Positions 8,877-17,892 of a stretch of DNA of 64,000 nt are shown piece by piece. Source of the stretch: QHXN01 sp963785125. Lineage in GTDB: Bacteria; Acidobacteriota; Blastocatellia; Pyrinomonadales; Pyrinomonadaceae. Location: assembly GCA_963785125.1 (NCBI GenBank), contig CAWATU010000003.1, positions 812,203 to 876,202 on the forward strand, given 5' to 3'. Each line of letters starts with the position of its first letter. The first letter of the stretch is position 1. The position numbers were made by a program, and so were the translations under genes. The notes under the pieces are model-generated. The model did not search any database, was not told the origin of the DNA, and worked only from the letters and a program-made list of their open reading frames with translations.

Positions 8877-9765
8877 ATGAACATTCTTCAGGCAATCATC
8901 CTCGGCATCGTGCAGGGGCTCACGGAGTTCATCCCCGTCAGCTCGACGGCGCACCTGATCTTCGCGACGCGCCTGACAGGGCTGTCGCAGGCGATGACAG
9001 CCGAGCAGCAGACGGCCGTCATCGCCATCATCCAGTTGGGGACGCTCGCCGCCGTCTTCATCTACTTCGCGCGCGACATCTGGAACATCTGTTACGCGTT
9101 CGTGCGTGACCATCTCCTGCTGCTTCGCGGGCGCACGCCGCCGGGCATCGAGGGCACGGGGCTTCTGGGCAGCCGTCTGTCGCCCGAGGCGAAGCTCGGC
9201 TGGCTCATCTTCATCGGCTCTCTGCCCATCGGCGTCGTCGGTCTCATCTTTAAGAAGCAGATCGAGGGGACGTTCACCAAGAACCTCTGGGTCATCGCGA
9301 CGATGATGGTCGTCGTCGCGCTCCTCCTGCTCGTCGCCGAGAAGGTCAGCAGCCCGGCGCAAGGGGATAGAGGAGCTGGGTCTCGGCGACGCCCTCGCCG
9401 TCGGCTTCGCGCAGGTGCTCTCGCTTATCCCGGGCGCGAGCCGTTCGGGATCGACCATCATGGGCGGCCTCTTCGCGGGCGAGCGGCGCGAGACGGCCGC
9501 GCGCTTCTCGTTCCTGCTCTCCATCCCGGCGATTACGGCCAGCGGTCTGCTCGAATTGAGGGAGGCCGTCCACCGTCTGCCCGCGGGCAGCGCCGTGCCG
9601 CTCGTCGTCGCGACCGTGGTCTCGGGGCTCGTCGGCTACGCCTCCATCTGGTTCCTCCTACGCTTCCTGCGCGAGCACTCGACCGGCGTCTTCATCGGCT
9701 ACCGCCTGATCGTCGGCGCGCTCATCCTGCTGCTGCTCTTCGCCGGCGCCGTCAACCCCCTTTGA
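8877..9765 (+). pseudogene. uppP: undecaprenyl-diphosphatase UppP, single-base frameshift
   Basis: UppP recycles undecaprenyl diphosphate for cell-wall and polysaccharide synthesis in the inner membrane. The N-terminal frame from ATG 8877 has the catalytic GLTEFIPVSSTAHL motif and several membrane segments up to VAEKVSS. It then loses homology near 9353. The remainder (GIEELGLGDALAVGFAQVLS, then PGASRSGSTI) continues in another frame to the TGA at 9765. Removing one C from the CCC at 9353-9355 joins the two parts into a normal protein of about 295 aa. Because the family is usually needed and both halves are well conserved, a sequence error or very recent mutation is likely. Confidence 0.85.
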
Positions 9766-9771
9766 GATTTA

Positions 9772-9858
9772 TTCATTGTCCCATCGGGTCATTGATTCAT
9801 TTGAAGAAGGCCAGTCGGGTTCTCTTCAAATGAATCAATGACCCGATGGGACAATGAA
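9772..9858. repeat. perfect 36-bp inverted repeat after uppP
   Basis: Positions 9772-9807 are the exact reverse complement of 9823-9858, with a 15-nt loop. The arm contains partial internal repeats of a TCATTG-like unit. It belongs with the heptamer-repeat hairpins by position and arm length, although its 7-nt period is less clear. Confidence 0.9.
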
Positions 9859-9961
9859 CCAATTCTTTCGGCTCGCGCGCCGCCGCCGCATCGGTTAAAC
9901 TTAAGTCGCCCCTCCCGCTTCGGCAGCTATTTCTCGCAACGGATCGGAAGGCGACCTTGCA

Positions 9962-10282
9962 ATGAGCGACTCAATCAAGATCGACCCCCCTTCGCAGCGC
10001 CCGCGCAGCCCGCGCGTGCCTGTCAATTTCACAGTCGAGCTGGAAGGAGTTGACGACGACGGCGCCCCTTTTAAAGTCTCGGCCGAGGCCGTCCGCGTCA
10101 GCCGGGGCGGCGCCACACTCATCACGGACATCCCGGCACACGTCGGTTTGAAAGTTCGGCTGACACCTCCCTTCGGCCGCTCGCTCGACGCCGAAGTCAA
10201 CGGCGTCTGGACGGAAGGCGACGACGACCGCCAGTACATCGGCGTCCGCCTCCTCGACCCGAACGGGTGGTTCGCCGAATGA
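9962..10282 (+). CDS. PilZ-like domain protein
   Basis: The protein is 106 aa, and almost the whole length is a PilZ-type beta barrel. The RxxxR-like stretch is RPRSPRVPVNF, and the second motif position is VRVSRGGATL. Canonical PilZ has D/NxSxxG; here the first position is Arg, so cyclic di-GMP binding may be altered or lost. GGAAG lies about 11 nt before the ATG. Its last codons overlap the proposed recJ start in an ATGA arrangement, which points to translational coupling. Confidence 0.75.
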   Translation: MSDSIKIDPPSQRPRSPRVPVNFTVELEGVDDDGAPFKVSAEAVRVSRGGATLITDIPAHVGLKVRLTPPFGRSLDAEVNGVWTEGDDDRQYIGVRLLDPNGWFAE

Positions 10283-12023
10283 CGGGAACCGTCACCCGTC
10301 AGAGGGCCGTCGAGACGCGCTGGGTTCCGCGCCGCGAGTCGGTGAGAGACCCCGCGCAGGCTCGCACGGTCCGGCGGGCGTCTCCGAGACGGTTGCGGGC
10401 GTGCTCGCCGCGCGCGGCGTCGAAACGGAAGAGGCTGCGCGCGCACTCCTCAACCCTTCGCTCGAACAGCTACACGACCCGCTCCTCATGCTCGGCATGC
10501 GCGAGGCGGTCGAACGAGTGCTGCGCGCAGTGGACTCGGGCGAGCGCATACTCATCTACGGCGACTACGATGTGGACGGGACGACGGGCACGGTCGTTTT
10601 GCGCCGCGCACTCTCCTTCCTCGGCGCGAAGACCGGCTACCACGTCCCGCACCGCTTCACCGAAGGGTACGGCATCCGCCGCGACGTGCTGGAACGCGCG
10701 AAGGAGGACGGTTACTCGCTCGTCATCAGCGTGGACTGCGGCATACGCGCCTTCGAGCCTTTGGAGTGGGCGCGTGAGAACGGCCTCGACGTTATCATCA
10801 CCGACCACCACCTGCCCGACGATGCGGAGGGCGCCCCGCCGGCCTTCGCCGTGCTGAATCCGAATCAGAAGGGCTGCCCGTACCCCGACAAGAATCTCGC
10901 GGGCGTTGGCGTCGCCTTCAAGCTCGCACACGCGCTCTTCCGCGAGCGTGGGCGCGAGAGTCAGGTGTCCGGCTTCCTCAAGGTCGTCGCCATCGGCACG
11001 GTAGCCGACGTGGCGCAGTTGACGGGCGAGAACCGCTCCATCGTCGCGCTCGGGCTGGCCGATTTGCACCGCGCCAAGAACCCCGGGCTGCGCGCGCTGA
11101 TGGAGGTCGCGGGCTGCGGCGACGGCATAGGGATGAGGGCCTTCGACATCGGCTTCCGTCTGGGGCCGCGCATCAACGCCGCCGGCCGCATGGACGCTGC
11201 GCGCGCCGTCGTCGAGCTGTTCGAGACTAAGAACCATGAAGAGGCGCGCAGGCTCGCGGAGCATCTGGACGCGCGCAACCGCGAGCGGCGCGACGTGCAG
11301 CAGCAGGTGACCGAGCGTGCCGTGGCCGAGCTTGAGCTGACGGGGCAGGAGGAGACTTCGGTCGTCGTCGTCGCAGGCGACGGCTGGCACCGCGGCGTCA
11401 TCGGGCTGGCCGCGTCGAAGATAGCCGAACGTTTGCAGCGCCCGGCGGTCGTCATCTCGCTCGACGAGGACGGCACAGGGCACGGCTCCGCGCGCAGCGG
11501 CGAGGGCTTCCACATGCTCGACGCGCTGACCGAGTGCGCCGACATCCTCGAAGCCTTCGGCGGCCACGCGCACGCCGCCGGACTCAGTGTCCGCCGCGAG
11601 AACGTCGCAGAACTGCGCCGCCGCCTGAACGAGCACGCCGCGCGCGTGAGGCGCGAGGGAGACGACGGACAGCCGTCGCTTGAATACGATCTGGAACTGC
11701 CGGCGGACGCGCTGAGCCTGGATTTGTGCGCGGAGCTTGAGGCGCTTGAGCCCTTCGGCGCGGGCTGGCCCCGGCCGGTCTTCGTCACAAAAAATCTGCG
11801 CGTCGTCGGCGAGCCGCGCGTCTTAAAGGAGCGCCACCTGAAATTCGGCGTCGCAGCCAGCGGGCGCGTCCAGGACTGCATCTGGTGGGGCGGCGCCGAG
11901 CGCGCCGCAGCAACGCCGCGCCCCGGCGCCCGCATCGAACTGGCCTACTCCGTCGAGGCCAACTGCTGGAACGGCAACACGCGGCTTCAGTTGGTGGTAG
12001 AGGACTTGAAGGACAGTGAATAG
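10279..12023 (+). CDS. recJ: single-stranded-DNA exonuclease RecJ (5' end apparently frameshifted)
   Basis: RecJ is the 5'-3' single-strand exonuclease of recombination and mismatch repair. The main frame from GTG 10401 is 540 aa and has the DHH-family motifs GDYDVDGTTG, SVDCGIRA, ITDHHLP and the DHHA1 motif GGHAHAAGLS. The usual RecJ N-terminus of about 40 more residues is missing from that frame. It appears in another frame as MTGTVTRQRAVETRWVPRRE from ATG 10279, which overlaps the PilZ stop as ATGA. A missing base between about 10340 and 10376 would join both into about 581 aa, a normal RecJ length. If no error exists, translation may start at GTG 10401. Its TAG stop lies inside a heptamer repeat. 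Confidence 0.88.
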
Positions 12024-12090
12024 TGAATGATAAATGGTGAATGGTAACGAACACGCAACCACCATTCACCATTTATCATTCACTATTCAA
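12016..12090. repeat. heptamer inverted repeat, recJ/lptC junction
   Basis: The left arm, 12016-12045, is GTGAATA, GTGAATG, ATAAATG, GTGAATG plus GT. The right arm, 12061-12090, is complementary at 29 of 30 positions. The recJ stop TAG is part of the left arm and the next gene starts 9 nt after the right arm. Confidence 0.9.
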
Positions 12091-12098
12091 CAACAGAC

Positions 12099-14537
12099 AT
12101 GCAGGAGATTAGACGCAGAAAGGTTTCGGGGCTCGGGCTGCGGATCGCGGCGCCGAAGCTGGGGCGTGCGCTGGCGCTGCTCCTGCTCGTCGCGGCCGTG
12201 GTGACCGTCGGTATCTCTTACTGGCGTCTGAAGGATCGGACGACGTTCCGGCTCCGGCCGGGGCAGGCGCAGCTCTCGAACGAGGTCGTCGGCGAGATCA
12301 TCAACCTCGAACACCGCGAGATGAAGGGTGACCGCCTCTGGGTCATGCTCAAGGCCGACCGCGACATCAAGTACTCCGACGGCCACCATAAGCTTGAGAA
12401 CGTCTACCTCGAAGTCTACCCGGATCAGGGCAATCGTCCCGACAAGATCACCGCGCGGCAGACGCTGACGAACGAGGACAACACGCAGTTCCTCTTCACC
12501 GGCGACGTGCAGATCGAGACGCGCGACAACCTGAAGGTCAAATCGGAGTCGGTCGAGTACGATGTCAAGACCGAGGTCGCGAGCCTCGTCGCGCCCGTCA
12601 GCTTCGAGCGCGAGAACATCAAGGGGAGCGCACACTCGGCCAACCTCGACTCGAAGACGAAGAAGCTCGACCTCAAGGGCGCCGTCGAGATCACTGTCAG
12701 CCCCGAGGCCGCCGCCCAGCCGAGCGAGCCACAGCCCGCGGTGATTCCGAAGGTGAACCTGAAGCAGCCTTTGACCATCAAGTCGGCGCAGGCCGCCTTC
12801 GACCAGGTGTCGATGAAGATCGACTTCTCCGGCGGCGCCACGGCCGAGCAGGGGCGCGACGTGATGAGCGGCGACACCCTGACCGGCCAACTCAACGAGC
12901 AGAAGCGCGTCAAGTACATCACGGCGCGCACGAACGCCTACCTGCGCTCGATGAACGATGGGCACGCGGCCGAGGTCTTCGCCGAACAACTCGACTTCTA
13001 CTTCAACGAGGAGCAGAAGCTCGTCGCCGCGCACGCGCTCCGGAACGTGCGCGCCAAGACCATCGGCGCCGACTCGGACGCGGAGCTGGTCGCCAACGAC
13101 TCGGTGGACGTGGACTTCGTCGTGCAGGCCGAGAGCAGCGTCATCAAGGAGATGCGTGCGGGCGGGCGACCCGTGCTCACGCTGGCCGCGCCGAAGTCGA
13201 AGGCGGCCGACCCGAAGGCCGCCAACAAGCGCCTGACGGCGGACGCCGTGCGGCTCTACTGGCGTGAGTCGGGGCGCGACCTCGAACGCGCGGAGGCCAA
13301 CGGCAACGCCGACCTCCTCGTCGAGCCCGTCCAGCTGAGCCCCTTGTCCGACCGCAAGCGGCTCTATGCCTCCACCTTCAAGTGCTACTTCTACGAGTCG
13401 GGCAACCTCGCACGCAATTTCGACGCGCAGGGCGAGGCGAAGGCCGTCATCGAACCTTATCAGGAGACGGAGAGGCGCGGCGTGCGCACGCTCACCTCGC
13501 AGGACATGGCCGCGACCTTCTTCCGCGAGACGCAGGATGTCGAGAGTTTCAACGCTTCGGGCAACGCCAAATTCACGGAGCGTCAGCGCACGCTCACCTC
13601 GCAGAAGATGACTGCGAGCTTCTCGCGCCAGACCTCCGCGCTCGAAACTGTAGACGCCGTGGGCGACGCCAAGTTCAACGAACTGGATCGCAACGGCCAG
13701 TCGGCTACGATCAACTACACGGCCGGGGACGGCGTCGTGCATCTGCGCGGCGGCGAGCCCATCGTGTGGGATTCGCGCGCGCGCCTGAAGGCGACGGAGA
13801 TAGATTCGGACACTGTCAACAAGGTCTCGTACGCGCGCGGGAAGGTCTTGACGACCTACTACAGCCAGGAGCAGACCAATGGTGCGGCGCCGTTCAAGAA
13901 CACGAAGAGCCCGATCTTCATCGCGTCGAACGCGGCCGAGTTTCAGCACGAGACGGGTGTCGGCGTCTACACCGGCAACGCGCGCGCGTGGCAGGACGAC
14001 AACTACGTCAAGGCCGACCGCCTCGTCCTGCGCAATCAGCAGAAGCGCATGGAGGGCGAAGGCAACGTCCAGAGCGCGCTCTATCAGGCGCGCCGGAGAG
14101 AGGCCAGCGGCGAGAGCACGGTCGTCCCCGTCTTCGCCACCTCGCGCTCGATGACCTACAGCGACGCCGAGCGGCTCCTGCACTACGCGGGCGACGTGGA
14201 TATCCGGCAGGGCAACGACCGTATCACAAGTGAGGTCTCGGACGTGTACCTGTTGAAGGACACCTACGAGGTCGAGCGCACCATCTCGCAGCGCAGCGTC
14301 GTCGTCACGCAGCCCGGCCGGCGCGGCACGGGCGACCGCGGCGAGTATGCGGCCGCCGACGAGGTCGTCGTCCTCACGGGCAACCCCGCGCGCGTCGAGG
14401 ACGCCGAGAAGGGTTCGTCCGAGAGCAAACGGCTGACCGTCTATCTACGCGAGAACCGCGTCGTCAGCGACGCCGGCCCCTCGACGCAGTCCACGGGGCG
14501 CGTTAAAACAACACATAAGATAAAAAAACAGGACTGA
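12099..14537 (+). CDS. LptC/LptA-type fusion protein for LPS transport
   Basis: The protein is 812 aa from ATG 12099. Near the N-terminus is one membrane segment (LALLLLVAAVVTVGISYW). An LptC-like region follows (KLENVYLEVYP, FTGDVQIETRDNLKVKSESV), and then repeated OstA/LptA-like beta units (for example GNAKF, GVYTGNARAWQDDNYVKADR and the late DVDIRQGNDRITSE). The expected role is a periplasmic bridge carrying lipopolysaccharide from the inner-membrane LptBFG pump to the outer membrane. LptA and LptC are separate proteins of under 200 aa in Escherichia coli, so a single long fused bridge is notable. lptB follows directly. The stop TGA is supplied by the next heptamer repeat. Confidence 0.82.
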   Translation: MQEIRRRKVSGLGLRIAAPKLGRALALLLLVAAVVTVGISYWRLKDRTTFRLRPGQAQLSNEVVGEIINLEHREMKGDRLWVMLKADRDIKYSDGHHKLENVYLEVYPDQGNRPDKITARQTLTNEDNTQFLFTGDVQIETRDNLKVKSESVEYDVKTEVASLVAPVSFERENIKGSAHSANLDSKTKKLDLKGAVEITVSPEAAAQPSEPQPAVIPKVNLKQPLTIKSAQAAFDQVSMKIDFSGGATAEQGRDVMSGDTLTGQLNEQKRVKYITARTNAYLRSMNDGHAAEVFAEQLDFYFNEEQKLVAAHALRNVRAKTIGADSDAELVANDSVDVDFVVQAESSVIKEMRAGGRPVLTLAAPKSKAADPKAANKRLTADAVRLYWRESGRDLERAEANGNADLLVEPVQLSPLSDRKRLYASTFKCYFYESGNLARNFDAQGEAKAVIEPYQETERRGVRTLTSQDMAATFFRETQDVESFNASGNAKFTERQRTLTSQKMTASFSRQTSALETVDAVGDAKFNELDRNGQSATINYTAGDGVVHLRGGEPIVWDSRARLKATEIDSDTVNKVSYARGKVLTTYYSQEQTNGAAPFKNTKSPIFIASNAAEFQHETGVGVYTGNARAWQDDNYVKADRLVLRNQQKRMEGEGNVQSALYQARRREASGESTVVPVFATSRSMTYSDAERLLHYAGDVDIRQGNDRITSEVSDVYLLKDTYEVERTISQRSVVVTQPGRRGTGDRGEYAAADEVVVLTGNPARVEDAEKGSSESKRLTVYLRENRVVSDAGPSTQSTGRVKTTHKIKKQD

Positions 14538-14594
14538 GTGCTGAGGACTGAGTGTAAGTCGTTCTTCACTCAGTCCTCAGTTCTCAGCACTCAA
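14531..14594. repeat. heptamer inverted repeat, lptC-A/lptB junction
   Basis: The left arm begins at 14531 (GGACTGA, GTGCTGA, GGACTGA, GTG). The right arm, 14567-14594, is CACTCAG, TCCTCAG, TTCTCAG, CACTCAA. The right arm has one more unit than the left can pair with, which suggests slippage by whole heptamers. The first unit contains the TGA stop of the upstream gene. Confidence 0.88.
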
Positions 14595-14604
14595 CACTCT
14601 TCCA

Positions 14605-15408
14605 ATGGCGATTGAGGAGATCATCGAGGCGAGGGGCGAGGCGGCGGCGGACGGGCGCGAGGCGCGCGACCGGCGGGTGGCTTCGGCCGCGGCGCTCACG
14701 GCGTCCGACCTTGTGAAGACTTACGGGCGGCGGCGCGTGGTGGACGGCGTGAGCCTGCACGTCGAGCCGGGCGAGGTCGTGGGGCTGCTCGGCGCGAACG
14801 GGGCGGGGAAGACGACGACCTTCTACATGATTATCGGCCTTGAGCGCGCCAACGCCGGGCGCATCACGCTGGCGGGCCGCGACATCACGAAGCTGCCGAT
14901 GTACCTGCGCGCGCGCCTCGGCGTCGGGTATCTGCCGCAGGAGCCGTCGGTCTTCCGGCGCATGACGGCCGCAGAGAACATCCTCGCCGTGCTGGAGACG
15001 CTGGGCCTCAGGCGCGCCGAGCGGCTCAAGCGTCTGGAAGAGTTACTCACGGAGTTCGGCATCCAGCACGTGCGCCACACACGCGCGGACGCGCTCTCGG
15101 GCGGCGAGCGGCGCCGGACGGAGATCGCGCGCTCCCTCGCCACCGAGCCGCAGTTCATCCTCCTCGACGAGCCCTTCGCCGGCATCGACCCGAAGGCCGT
15201 GGACGACATCCAGCAGATGATCCTCTACCTGCGCCGCCGCGGCATCGGCATCCTCATCACCGACCACAACGTCCGCGAGACGCTCGGCGTCACCGACCGC
15301 GCCTACATCATGGCCGACGGCCGCATCTTCCGCTCGGGCGCGCCGCTGGAACTGACCGAAGACCCCGAGGTGCGCCGCCTCTACCTCGGGGAAAAGTTCA
15401 GAATGTAA
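14605..15408 (+). CDS. lptB: LPS export ABC transporter ATPase LptB
   Basis: LptB powers extraction of lipopolysaccharide from the inner membrane with LptF and LptG. The protein is 267 aa, with about 30 extra charged residues before the ABC fold. Walker A is GANGAGKTTTF, the signature is LSGGERRRTEIARSL, Walker B is FILLDEPFAGIDP, and the switch is ITDHNVRETL. This is the compact YhbG/LptB type. It sits in the conserved order lptC/A-lptB-rpoN-hpf. LptF and LptG are not in the window. Confidence 0.95.
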   Translation: MAIEEIIEARGEAAADGREARDRRVASAAALTASDLVKTYGRRRVVDGVSLHVEPGEVVGLLGANGAGKTTTFYMIIGLERANAGRITLAGRDITKLPMYLRARLGVGYLPQEPSVFRRMTAAENILAVLETLGLRRAERLKRLEELLTEFGIQHVRHTRADALSGGERRRTEIARSLATEPQFILLDEPFAGIDPKAVDDIQQMILYLRRRGIGILITDHNVRETLGVTDRAYIMADGRIFRSGAPLELTEDPEVRRLYLGEKFRM

Positions 15409-15425
15409 TTTTCGGCGAGCGTTCT

Positions 15426-15456
15426 TTGCGCGCCGCGGCAGCAAATCGGTTATAAT
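15426..15456 (+). promoter_or_regulatory. promoter for rpoN
   Basis: A perfect TATAAT lies at 15451-15456, with a weak TTGCGC at 15426-15431 (19-bp spacing). The motif CCGCGGCAG occurs 9 bp before the -10. The same motif lies 7 bp before the ftsY TATAAT. Confidence 0.5.
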
Positions 15457-15528
15457 CTCTCCCGAACCGCGTGACGGTTTCTTGAAACCAAATACCCGAT
15501 AATTTAAGGTCAGTATTCCGGTAGCATA

Positions 15529-17148
15529 ATGTCGGTCAAGCTCACTACCAACCTTTCGCAGCGACTTGTCCTGACGCCCCAGTTGCGTCAGCGCATCGAG
15601 ATGCTGCAAATGACTTCGCTGGAGTTGACAGACCTTATCCAGCAGCAACTCTTAGAGAACCCCATCCTCGAAGAGGTACAGTCGCAGGACGAGAAGCGCG
15701 AGCTGGAGAAGGAGATTCTCGACCAGCTCGCCGGCTCGCACGACGACGCCCCCTCGGTCGAGCCGGTCGCGCCCGACTCGCTCAACGGCGCCTCGGGCAA
15801 CGGCGCGGGCGACGCGGCGGCGCTGCCCGAGGGCTTCGACGCGCCCGAGACGTTCGAGGCCGGCGAGACGTTCGAGTCGGCCACGCCTCCCGATGAGTTC
15901 GGCGACGTGGCCGAGCCGGGCGAGAGCACCGGTGACGCCTTCGAGGAGATAGACTTCGGACGCGAGTTCCAGGACTATCTCGACCCCGGCTACAAGACGC
16001 AGGAGTATGAGTACAAGGAGGACGCGCCGACCTTCGAGCAGTTCCTGACGCGCGCACCCTCGCTCTCGGAGCATCTGGAGTGGCAACTCCACATGACGCA
16101 GGTGTCCGAAGACCTCGTCTCGGTCTGCGAGGGTGTCATCGGCAACCTCGATAGCGACGGGCGGCTGAACGCGACCAACGAGGAGATAGCACACCTCTCG
16201 GGCTGTAGCCCCGAGCGCGTCGAGGAGGCGCGACAGCTCGTCCTCCAACTCGACCCCGTCGGCTGCGGCGCACGCGACGCGCGCGAGTGTCTGCTGGTTC
16301 AACTGAAAGTGATGGGCGACGACGCCTGCCCGCGTGGGGCGGAGAGGTGTCTGGCCACCCGCCTCATCGGCGACCACCCGCTCTCGGAATTGCAGCAGCA
16401 CAAGCTGCCGAACCTCGCCAAGGTGATGGGCGCAGAGGTCATCGAGCTGGTCGAGGAGCTACAGCACATACGCAAGCTCGACCCGTACCCGGGCCGCCGC
16501 TACTCCTCCGAGGAGCCGATCCTCATCGCGCCCGAGGTCTTCATCGAGAAGGTTGATGACGTTTACGAAATCTACTTCGCCGACGACGGTGGCCCGCGCC
16601 TGCGCATCAGCCGGGACATGCAGCACATGCTCAGCCGCGACGGAACGACGAAGGAGACGAAGGACTTTATCCGCGAGAAGATGCGCTCGGCCGTAGACCT
16701 TCTGCGCAACATCGAACACCGGCGGCAGACCATCTACCGCGTCGTCGAGTGCATCGTCCGCCGCCAGCACGAGTTCCTCGACAAGGGCGTCCAGTTCATC
16801 CGCCCGATGATGCTCAAGGACGTGGCCGAGGACACGGGGATGCACCTCTCGACCATCTCGCGCGTCGTCAACCGCAAGTACGCGCACACGCCGCAGGGCG
16901 TCATCGAGCTGCGCCGCTTCTTCACCGAGGGGATGACGAACGAAGACGGCGAGGAGGTCTCGACCCGCATCATCAAGCTCCGAATCAAGAAGCTGATCGA
17001 GGAAGAGGACTCGCACAACCCGATTACCGACGACCAGGTCGTCAAGATTCTCGCCAAGGAGGGCATCAAGCTGTCGCGCCGCACGGTGGCGAAGTACCGC
17101 GACCAGATGTCGATCCCTGGCTCACGCGAGCGCAAAGCGGTCGTGTGA
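15529..17148 (+). CDS. rpoN: RNA polymerase sigma-54 factor RpoN
   Basis: RpoN directs RNA polymerase to -24/-12 promoters that need an AAA+ activator. The protein is 539 aa. It has an N-terminal Gln/Leu-rich region I (LVLTPQLRQRIEMLQMTSLE), an acidic linker rich in Glu/Asp/Ala near residues 60-145, the core-binding region, a helix-turn-helix around HLSTISRVVNRKY, and the C-terminal RpoN box with SRRTVAKYRDQM. It has its own TATAAT promoter, so it can be expressed separately from lptB. The neighbouring hpf and PTS genes repeat the rpoN-linked PTS arrangement known in many Gram-negative bacteria. Confidence 0.96.
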   Translation: MSVKLTTNLSQRLVLTPQLRQRIEMLQMTSLELTDLIQQQLLENPILEEVQSQDEKRELEKEILDQLAGSHDDAPSVEPVAPDSLNGASGNGAGDAAALPEGFDAPETFEAGETFESATPPDEFGDVAEPGESTGDAFEEIDFGREFQDYLDPGYKTQEYEYKEDAPTFEQFLTRAPSLSEHLEWQLHMTQVSEDLVSVCEGVIGNLDSDGRLNATNEEIAHLSGCSPERVEEARQLVLQLDPVGCGARDARECLLVQLKVMGDDACPRGAERCLATRLIGDHPLSELQQHKLPNLAKVMGAEVIELVEELQHIRKLDPYPGRRYSSEEPILIAPEVFIEKVDDVYEIYFADDGGPRLRISRDMQHMLSRDGTTKETKDFIREKMRSAVDLLRNIEHRRQTIYRVVECIVRRQHEFLDKGVQFIRPMMLKDVAEDTGMHLSTISRVVNRKYAHTPQGVIELRRFFTEGMTNEDGEEVSTRIIKLRIKKLIEEEDSHNPITDDQVVKILAKEGIKLSRRTVAKYRDQMSIPGSRERKAVV

Positions 17149-17178
17149 AGAGGCTTTAGCAGTACACAATCAGGCAAA

Positions 17179-17231
17179 GCCCCGCGCGACCGGGGCGGGA
17201 GCGAACGCAAGCCCCCGTCCGCCTCGGGGGC
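17179..17231 (+). other. two GC-rich hairpins between rpoN and hpf
   Basis: GCCCCG (17179-17184) pairs with CGGGGC (17191-17196), and GCCCCC (17211-17216) with GGGGGC (17226-17231). There is no T run after either. They may attenuate or stabilise the transcript entering hpf. Confidence 0.35.
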
Positions 17232-17254
17232 AGGCGCGGGCGGAAAGGTCACCT

Positions 17255-17809
17255 ATGGATTTCGAGTACACGGGGCGACACATCGACGTTACGCCTGCGC
17301 TGCGCACGCACGTCGAGGAGCACTTCGGGAAGGTCGGGAACCTGTTCGGGAACGCGAGCACCGCGCGTGCCCACGTCATCATTGACGTGGTCAAGAACCG
17401 GCACATCGCCGAGATTCTGTTCCACTGGCGCGAGCACACGCTCACGGCGAAAGACACCAACGCCGACATGTACCAGGCGCTCACGCGCTGCATCGACAAG
17501 ATCGAGAAGCAGGCCCTCAAGCTCAAGAAGAAGATCATCGAGCGCAAGCAGGACGCCACCCCCCTCTCGGCTGTCATGCCGCAGCCGGACATGGGAGAGG
17601 CCGCATCGGAGAATACGGAGCCGGAGCGCCGCACGGGGCGCATCATCGCGGCGCGCCGCTACAAGGTGAAGCCGATGACGGCCGAGGAAGCCGTCATGTC
17701 GCTCGCCGAGGACGGCGACCAGTTCGTCGTCTTCCGCGACTCCGACACCGACCGCCTAAGCGTGCTCTACAAGCGCAAGGACGGCAACTACGGGCTCATT
17801 CAGCCCTGA
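17255..17809 (+). CDS. hpf: ribosome hibernation promoting factor, long form
   Basis: Long HPF binds the 30S subunit and pairs 70S ribosomes into inactive 100S dimers. The protein is 184 aa. The N-terminal S30AE fold (MDFEYTGRHIDVTPALRTHVE) spans about residues 1-105. A variable linker follows, then the C-terminal dimerisation domain (RYKVKPMTAEEAVMSLAEDGDQFVVF, about 130-184). The length and two domains identify the long rather than the short form. It follows rpoN and precedes hprK, the conserved neighbourhood for this gene. Confidence 0.95.
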   Translation: MDFEYTGRHIDVTPALRTHVEEHFGKVGNLFGNASTARAHVIIDVVKNRHIAEILFHWREHTLTAKDTNADMYQALTRCIDKIEKQALKLKKKIIERKQDATPLSAVMPQPDMGEAASENTEPERRTGRIIAARRYKVKPMTAEEAVMSLAEDGDQFVVFRDSDTDRLSVLYKRKDGNYGLIQP

Positions 17810-17833
17810 ATGATTCGAGAGATGATGTCGGCA

Positions 17834-17891
17834 GGTTGAAGGATGAAGGGGACGGCGATCCGCGTCCCTTTCATCCTTCGTCCTTTTAACC
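17834..17891. repeat. heptamer inverted repeat, hpf/hprK junction
   Basis: Left units are GGTTGAA, GGATGAA, GGGGACG (17834-17854). Right units are CGTCCCT, TTCATCC, TTCGTCC and then TTTTAACC (17863-17891). Pairing is imperfect, with a one-unit offset. Confidence 0.7.
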
Positions 17892-17892
17892 G

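Noticed and set aside
9345..9360. Programmed frameshift in uppP
   Set aside because: No slippery heptamer or stimulatory structure is seen, and the family is not known for recoding; a simple extra base explains it.
12087..14183. Long open frame on the minus strand opposite the lptC/A fusion
   Set aside because: It is antisense to a gene with clear domains, has no recognisable motifs, and such frames are common by chance in DNA of this GC content.
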